Source: Rhodospirillales bacterium (GTDB lineage: Bacteria; Pseudomonadota; Gammaproteobacteria; Steroidobacterales; Rariloculaceae). From it: a stretch of 27,759 nt of DNA. The translations under genes and the position numbers were made by a program. A model generated the notes under the pieces. That model worked only from the letters and a program-made list of their open reading frames with translations. It was not told the origin of the DNA and searched no databases. The stretch spans positions 5,247 through 33,005 of the forward strand of contig JAHEEO010000004.1 of assembly GCA_024640665.1 (NCBI GenBank), in the 5' to 3' direction. Within the stretch, counting starts at the first letter, position 1; every line of letters begins with the position of its first letter. Shown here in pieces: positions 23,859 to 27,759 of the stretch.

Positions 23859-24767
23859 ATGGATCATTCAAGCAACGGTCGGAGCAGCGGTTCCGCCGAA
23901 TCTAGTGACATCTTTGTGGTCAATGCTCGTTATCGCGATATGGCTGGCTTTCAGGTCAATCGTGTCTGGCCTACGGCGCGGCGCAAATTGATTGGGCCGT
24001 TTGTGTTCTTTGACCATTTACAGCCCACTCAATTGGCGGCAGGGGAAGGCTTGGACGTTCCGCCGCATCCGCACATTGGGCTGTCTACTGTCACTTATCT
24101 GTTTTCGGGCGCTATTTTGCATCGCGACAGTCTCGGCACCGAGCAGCTGACGAAGTCGGGCGATTTAAGCTGGATGACGGCGGGACATGGCATCGTGCAT
24201 TCCGAAAGGACTAATACGGCAGATCGGCGCCGTGCGACCATGCTCCATGGCATTCAGACTTGGGTGGCGCTGCCCAAACTGCTGGAAGCTTGCGATCCGG
24301 CCTTTGCCCATTATTCATCCGCTGCGCTTCCAATCACGCAGATGCGCGGAGTTGCACTGAAACTGGTTGCGGGCCAGGCGTTTGGCCTGGAATCTCCTGC
24401 GCGCGTGACATCGCCGCTGTTCTTTATAGAAGCGCAATTTCAGGCCGGCGCGAGCTTGGCCATGGCTGCTTCACTGGGTCAGCGGGGTGTGTACATTGTC
24501 TCCGGCAGTATTACGGTCGCTGGCACCCGGTTTGCCGCGGGTCAACTGCTGGCGCTGCCTGATGACGTTGATCTCGAATTGAGCGCCGCCTCCGCAGCCC
24601 ACGTCATGCTGTTTGGCGGGGCGCGATTGGCCGAAGATCGACTTGTTTGGTGGAACTTCGTCGCCAGCAGTGAAGCACGCTTAGATGCTGCGCGAGTGCG
24701 TTGGGCCAAAGGCCAATTTCCGCATGTGCCCGGCGAAACCGGGCAGATGCCGATGCCGCGAACATAG
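23859..24767 (+). CDS. Pirin family protein
   Basis: This 302-residue bicupin protein carries the pirin N-terminal domain, with LIGPFVFFDHLQP, the metal-binding PHPHIGLSTVTYLFSG and MTAGHGIVHSE (three His and one Glu as iron ligands). The pirin C-terminal domain follows, with FFIEAQFQAG and LFGGARL. Bacterial pirins include quercetin dioxygenases and regulators of central metabolism; which applies here is unknown. The first 15 residues are Ser/Gly-rich and untypical, and no Shine-Dalgarno sequence precedes the ATG at 23859. The family match begins at about residue 18, so the start is plausible. It is divergent from the DUF2461 gene and appears monocistronic. Confidence 0.9.
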   Translation: MDHSSNGRSSGSAESSDIFVVNARYRDMAGFQVNRVWPTARRKLIGPFVFFDHLQPTQLAAGEGLDVPPHPHIGLSTVTYLFSGAILHRDSLGTEQLTKSGDLSWMTAGHGIVHSERTNTADRRRATMLHGIQTWVALPKLLEACDPAFAHYSSAALPITQMRGVALKLVAGQAFGLESPARVTSPLFFIEAQFQAGASLAMAASLGQRGVYIVSGSITVAGTRFAAGQLLALPDDVDLELSAASAAHVMLFGGARLAEDRLVWWNFVASSEARLDAARVRWAKGQFPHVPGETGQMPMPRT

Positions 24768-24895
24768 CGAAATCTGTCACTTGAATTAGGATTTCTCCAG
24801 TCTTCTTAAGACACAAGCCGTCAGCGATTCGTCAAGATAGGCGTTATTCAATTGTGCTTCATATCGAGCTGATTGGTGAATTAAAGGAGATTCTG

Positions 24896-25315
24896 ATGAT
24901 CAAGAGAACACTGTTTGTCATGCTAGGTACGGCCTTCGCTGGAACTGCTCTGGCGCAGCCGCCTGTCGACCAGGATGCGGACGGCCGGATTTCGCAGGCT
25001 GAGTTCCTCGAACAAAGCAGCGAGCGATTTCGCCGGTTGGATAGTGACGGTGATGGTTACTTGTCGAGCGATGAGATGCGCCAGAACTTCGGTAGATCGC
25101 GTGGCGGTCGCCCACCGGGGGCAGGTCCTGGGATGCGGCGTGGCCCGGGTGCCATGTTGGATCATTTGGATGAAGACGGAGATGGCGCCTTGAGCTTGCC
25201 TGAGATTCAAGCCGCTCGACCGGGTTTTACGGCGGAGCGATTCGGCGAGTTAGACCAAAACCATGACGGTCTGATTACCGCCGACGAGCGACCGGGCCGC
25301 GGCCGGCAGTTCTAG
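24896..25315 (+). CDS. Secreted EF-hand calcium-binding protein with four loops
   Basis: The 139-residue product has a signal peptide cleaved after TALA (residue 20). Four complete EF-hand loops follow: D25-E36 (DQDADGRISQAE), D49-E60 (DSDGDGYLSSDE), D92-E103 (DEDGDGALSLPE) and D120-E131 (DQNHDGLITADE). All have acidic residues at positions 1, 3 (or Asn), 5 and 12 and Gly at 6. The two pairs are separated by a Gly/Pro/Arg-rich linker (about residues 66-86). A periplasmic calcium sensor or buffer is likely; partners are not known. The ATG at 24896 has AAAGGAG eight nucleotides upstream. An in-frame TTG at 24854 would spoil the signal peptide. oxyR is convergent, 10 nt away. Confidence 0.88.
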   Translation: MIKRTLFVMLGTAFAGTALAQPPVDQDADGRISQAEFLEQSSERFRRLDSDGDGYLSSDEMRQNFGRSRGGRPPGAGPGMRRGPGAMLDHLDEDGDGALSLPEIQAARPGFTAERFGELDQNHDGLITADERPGRGRQF

Positions 25316-25325
25316 CTGCGCAGAC

Positions 25326-26252
25326 TTATTGTTCGACTGAATTGCGGTAGTGCTCGCGGATGGATTTTCCCAGCGTGCGAAATTCCTTGCCTCGAGCGCT
25401 GCCGCGCCGCCAAACCAATCCAATTTCGCGGTAATTGCTGTCTTTGAGCGGATAGGTCTCAATTTTGGTGTGCTGCAAAAGCGAGGAGCCAACCGCCATT
25501 TCGGGCAAAAACGTGATGCCCAAATCGGCATCTACCATCTCGATCAGTGTCAGTAAGCTGGAGGCGGAGAACTCAGTGAGTTTCTGCGAGTCGCGAATTT
25601 TACATGCGTCGATCGCGTGTTCGCGGAGGCAGTGCCCCTCACGCAAGAGCAACACGCTCCCTGAGTGCAACCGGCTGTATGTGTAATTTTCAGGATCGAC
25701 CAGTTCGGTGCCTTTGCGCGCCGCCAGCCTGAATCGATCGCGAAACAGTTTCATTTCTTCCAGACCCGGCAGATTGTAGGGTAGTGCGAGTAAACCGGCG
25801 TCGAGTTGGCCGTCAGCGAGCTGCGCTCGAATCGATTCTGTCACGTCTTCGTGCAGCAGCAGCTTGAGCTCCGGAAACTCAGTGCGCAGCAATGGCAGCA
25901 CAGTGGGAAGCAGGAATGGCGCAATCGTTGGAATGACGCCGAGACGCAGTGTGCCTTGAAGCGGTTTGCTGTGTGAGCGGGCCGTTTCAGCAAGTGTGTT
26001 CAAGTCCTGCAGGCAAAGCCTGGCCAGAACGGCAATTTCATTGCCGGTTGCCGTTACGGCGACGCGTCGATTGGTGCGGTCAACTAATTGGACTTCTAAC
26101 AGCGTTTCCAGTTCCTGAATAGCCGTACTGAAAGCGGACTGAGAAACAAAGCACTGCGCTGCTGCCCGGCCGAAGTGCTTTTGTTCTGCAAGCGCAACGA
26201 AATAACGTAACTGCTTTGTCGTGGGTAAACGATGCTGCTGTAATTGCGCCAT
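25326..26252 (-). CDS. oxyR: Peroxide-sensing LysR-type regulator OxyR
   Basis: The 308-residue LysR-type regulator has an N-terminal helix-turn-helix (HFGRAAAQCFVSQSAFSTAI) and an effector domain with the redox pair Cys208 and Cys217 in HCLREHAIDAC. These have the same spacing as Cys199/Cys208 of E. coli OxyR. Oxidation to a disulfide by hydrogen peroxide turns it into an activator of catalase, peroxiredoxin and dps genes. It faces dps with 112 nt between, as is common. The start has no good ribosome site and adds about nine residues before the usual LysR start, but no other in-frame start is near. Confidence 0.95.
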   Translation of the reverse strand: MAQLQQHRLPTTKQLRYFVALAEQKHFGRAAAQCFVSQSAFSTAIQELETLLEVQLVDRTNRRVAVTATGNEIAVLARLCLQDLNTLAETARSHSKPLQGTLRLGVIPTIAPFLLPTVLPLLRTEFPELKLLLHEDVTESIRAQLADGQLDAGLLALPYNLPGLEEMKLFRDRFRLAARKGTELVDPENYTYSRLHSGSVLLLREGHCLREHAIDACKIRDSQKLTEFSASSLLTLIEMVDADLGITFLPEMAVGSSLLQHTKIETYPLKDSNYREIGLVWRRGSARGKEFRTLGKSIREHYRNSVEQ

Positions 26253-26269
26253 TCTAATGTTCTAATAAA

Positions 26270-26294
26270 TCGAATATTCGAACAGAAATATACT
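26270..26294 (+). promoter_or_regulatory. Putative OxyR-controlled promoter of dps
   Basis: TATACT (26289-26294, five of six to consensus) is a good -10 with a predicted start near 26301 and a 64-nt leader. There is no -35; instead the perfect palindrome TCGAATATTCGA (26270-26281) and flanking TTC/GAA half-repeats occupy that place. This resembles activator-dependent promoters such as those of OxyR. An imperfect inverted repeat, AGAGTTAGG/CCCTACTCT, lies in the leader (26304-26325). Confidence 0.4.
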
Positions 26295-26364
26295 AATTCA
26301 CAAAGAGTTAGGCAAGCCCTACTCTTATGCCTCGATAGGTAAACAGTGAATGGGAAGGACAAAC

Positions 26365-26835
26365 ATGAAGATCGATATCGGAATTTCTGATCAGCATCGG
26401 GCCGAGATCGCTGACGGTCTCTCACGCATGCTGGCGGATAGCTATACGCTGTACTTGAAGACCCACAATTACCATTGGAACGTTACAGGGCCGCTGTTTA
26501 ATACGCTGCACTTGATGTTTGAAACGCAGTACACGGAACTCGCAACTGCAGTCGACGAAATTGCGGAGCGAATTAGGGCATTAGGCCATCAGGCGCCTGG
26601 ATCGTACGCAGCGTTTTCGCGACTGACCTCCATTGCAGAGGAAGAGGGCGTTCCCAGCGCTGAACAGATGATTGCAGACCTGGTTGCTGGCCAAGAGGCC
26701 GTCGCCAGAACTGCGCGAACAGTGTTTCCAGTGGCTGAAGCGGCTGGTGACGAGCCCACGGCAGACTTGTTGACTCAACGGATGAACCTGCATGAAAAAA
26801 CCGCATGGATGCTGCGAAGCATGCTCGAGCAATGA
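26365..26835 (+). CDS. dps: Dps family ferritin-like DNA-protection protein
   Basis: The 156-residue four-helix-bundle protein has the Dps signature LKTHNYHWNVTGPLF and FETQYTELATAVDEIAERIR. The inter-subunit ferroxidase ligands are His37, His49, Glu53 and Glu68, corresponding to E. coli His51, His63, Asp67 and Glu82; position 53 carries Glu instead of Asp, which is common in this branch. Such proteins form dodecamers that oxidise ferrous iron with hydrogen peroxide. The long basic N-terminal tail used by E. coli Dps for DNA binding is absent. The ATG at 26365 is preferred over 26350 because GGAAGG lies about seven nucleotides before it. Divergent oxyR supports peroxide control. Confidence 0.94.
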   Translation: MKIDIGISDQHRAEIADGLSRMLADSYTLYLKTHNYHWNVTGPLFNTLHLMFETQYTELATAVDEIAERIRALGHQAPGSYAAFSRLTSIAEEEGVPSAEQMIADLVAGQEAVARTARTVFPVAEAAGDEPTADLLTQRMNLHEKTAWMLRSMLEQ

Positions 26836-26843
26836 ACCGGGAA

Positions 26844-27287
26844 TTAACGGCGGCCGAAACGGATTTTGAAGATTTGGATGAATCCAACCCGCTGCATTTG
26901 GGTGTTGACGGCGAACAAGTCGCGAACAGGTTGCTCCGCTTCCGGGTCCCATAACGGCAGGAATTCGGCTTCGATGCGGCTGTCGGATGCCTGATCCAGC
27001 TCTCGGGCTCGCCATTCGCTGCCAAGATCAGGTAGCCGCCACGGGTTCGTGCGGGCTATAACGACGATCTCTTCGTCCGGCCCGTGCTCCGCTTCAAGCG
27101 TATCTGCCGTGAGTTGACTCGACGCGTCGTCACCATTGACCGGAGCCGTCGCGTTAGCGGTAGGTGCCGGGATGAGTCGCGGGGGTGCGGTTAGGTCGTC
27201 TTGAGCCCGCAGTGCCTGTGGGTGACCTGCAAACAGCGCTGGTATTGAGGCAAGCATGGCGTTGCGGAGTGTGTTCCTGGCGATCAC
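26844..27287 (-). CDS. Small secreted protein of unknown function
   Basis: The 147-residue product starts at GTG 27287, four nucleotides after the preceding binding-protein gene, so the two are probably translated together. It has a signal peptide (MLASIPALFAGHPQALRA|QDD) and a Pro/Ala/Thr-rich segment (about residues 30-65). A short conserved-looking C-terminal part follows, with DEEIVVIARTNPWRLPDLGS and EWRARELDQA. EEIVVIA resembles the EEIVVTA start of many TonB-dependent receptors, but nothing of a receptor follows. An ATG at 27257 would shorten the signal peptide. The function is unknown. The stop lies 8 nt from the convergent dps stop. Confidence 0.65.
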   Translation of the reverse strand: MIARNTLRNAMLASIPALFAGHPQALRAQDDLTAPPRLIPAPTANATAPVNGDDASSQLTADTLEAEHGPDEEIVVIARTNPWRLPDLGSEWRARELDQASDSRIEAEFLPLWDPEAEQPVRDLFAVNTQMQRVGFIQIFKIRFGRR

Positions 27288-27291
27288 TGGC

Positions 27292-27759
27292 CTAGAACTC
27301 TGGCACCTGGCTCATTCGGTCGCGCCAGCGCAAGGACCGAAACCAGTAATCGTGAGTCGTAGGCAGCCAGGTATCGGCACGTCGGGCGACAATCCATGCG
27401 TTCAGGTACGCCAGGAAGTCACCGTCTCCCTTAGCGATCGCGAAGCCTGTTTGCGTTTGCAATAGTGCACGGGCGATGGGCACGTCGACGCGCGAAGGGT
27501 GCTCCAATGCCAAATAGGTTGGGCCGGGCTCTTCCTCCAAGTACGCGTCGACAGCGCCGTCAATGAGCGCTTGCCCGGCTTCATCCGCTGTGGGGAAAGT
27601 GCGCAAGCGCATTCGCGGCAGCAAGCGCTTGGCCAGATCTACCGCCACCGAGTCAGCAACTACTGCGAGAGAATAATCGCCGCTGTCCAGATCAGCGAGA
27701 TTGCCTACCGAGCGCGTGCTGGCGAGATGCGTGGCCAGCGTCAAGCCGCCACTCGTGTG
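27292..27759 (-). CDS. Periplasmic solute-binding protein, family 3 type (5' part beyond window)
   Basis: The frame is open to the window end; about 155 C-terminal residues are seen. They match the second lobe and hinge return of family 3 solute-binding proteins: GGLTLATHLASTRSVG, then TFPTADEAGQALIDGAVDAY, then QTGFAIAKGDGDFLAYLNAW with WLPTTHDYWFRSLRWR at the end. Family 3 proteins bind amino acids or are reused as sensors and quinoprotein-associated factors. No permease or ATPase gene is visible nearby; instead the small secreted protein gene follows directly, so an ABC import role is not certain. TTG 27742-27744 is only an internal codon. Confidence 0.75.
   Translation of the reverse strand, partial: HTSGGLTLATHLASTRSVGNLADLDSGDYSLAVVADSVAVDLAKRLLPRMRLRTFPTADEAGQALIDGAVDAYLEEEPGPTYLALEHPSRVDVPIARALLQTQTGFAIAKGDGDFLAYLNAWIVARRADTWLPTTHDYWFRSLRWRDRMSQVPEF

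Noticed and set aside
1..27759. Mobile elements, CRISPR arrays, toxin-antitoxin or defence systems
   Set aside because: No transposase, integrase, regular spaced repeats, terminal inverted repeats or defence-type domains were seen; nearly all the sequence is filled by conserved housekeeping or envelope genes.

Overview
The window reads as ordinary gammaproteobacterial chromosome. It has moderate G+C, dense gene packing, a type IV pilus gene cluster, the gene block birA-coaX-SPOR protein-tRNA-Thr, a soluble lytic transglycosylase, YgiQ, and a divergent oxyR/dps pair. Non-ATG starts are common (TTG or GTG at about six genes). No phage, transposon, CRISPR array or integron was seen. The taxon cannot be fixed more narrowly from the sequence alone.

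Left part. Nucleotides 1-4100 hold the end of a type IV pilus cluster on the + strand: a PilY1-type adhesin cut by the window edge, a PilE-type pilin, and a GspG-like pseudopilin-type protein that lacks the usual Glu at mature position 5. From 11400 back to 4207 on the - strand lies a tight run of six genes headed by a cobalamin riboswitch: btuF, btuC, btuD (vitamin B12 import), then an AttEFGH-like set consisting of a LolD/MacB-type ATPase, one large FtsX-type permease and a lipocalin-like lipoprotein. Gene gaps in this run are -8 to +12 nt, so all six genes may answer to cobalamin.

Middle. Divergent from the riboswitch, 11506-16518 on the + strand carries an M61 metallopeptidase with a PDZ domain, plsY (phospholipid synthesis), birA (biotin ligase/repressor), coaX (pantothenate kinase), a small SPOR-domain protein and tRNA-Thr(UGU). 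Convergent to these is slt (peptidoglycan turnover). Next comes the membrane pair nfeD-qmcA, convergent with the radical-SAM gene ygiQ.

Right part. The gap between ygiQ and a small unrecognised gene (22425-22886) holds a strong intrinsic terminator with eight U, a 16-bp perfect palindrome matching the CRP consensus, and a separate 8-bp hairpin. This layout suggests a small RNA. It is followed by a DUF2461 protein, a pirin, a secreted protein with four EF-hand loops, oxyR facing dps (peroxide defence), a small secreted protein of unknown function and the C-terminal part of a periplasmic solute-binding protein cut by the window end.

The points most worth following are the B12-controlled joining of btuFCD to an AttEFGH-like exporter, the candidate small RNA at about 22253-22325, and the divergent promoters that seem to share one palindromic -35 hexamer at 11423-11428. 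No wholly new multi-gene system could be demonstrated.
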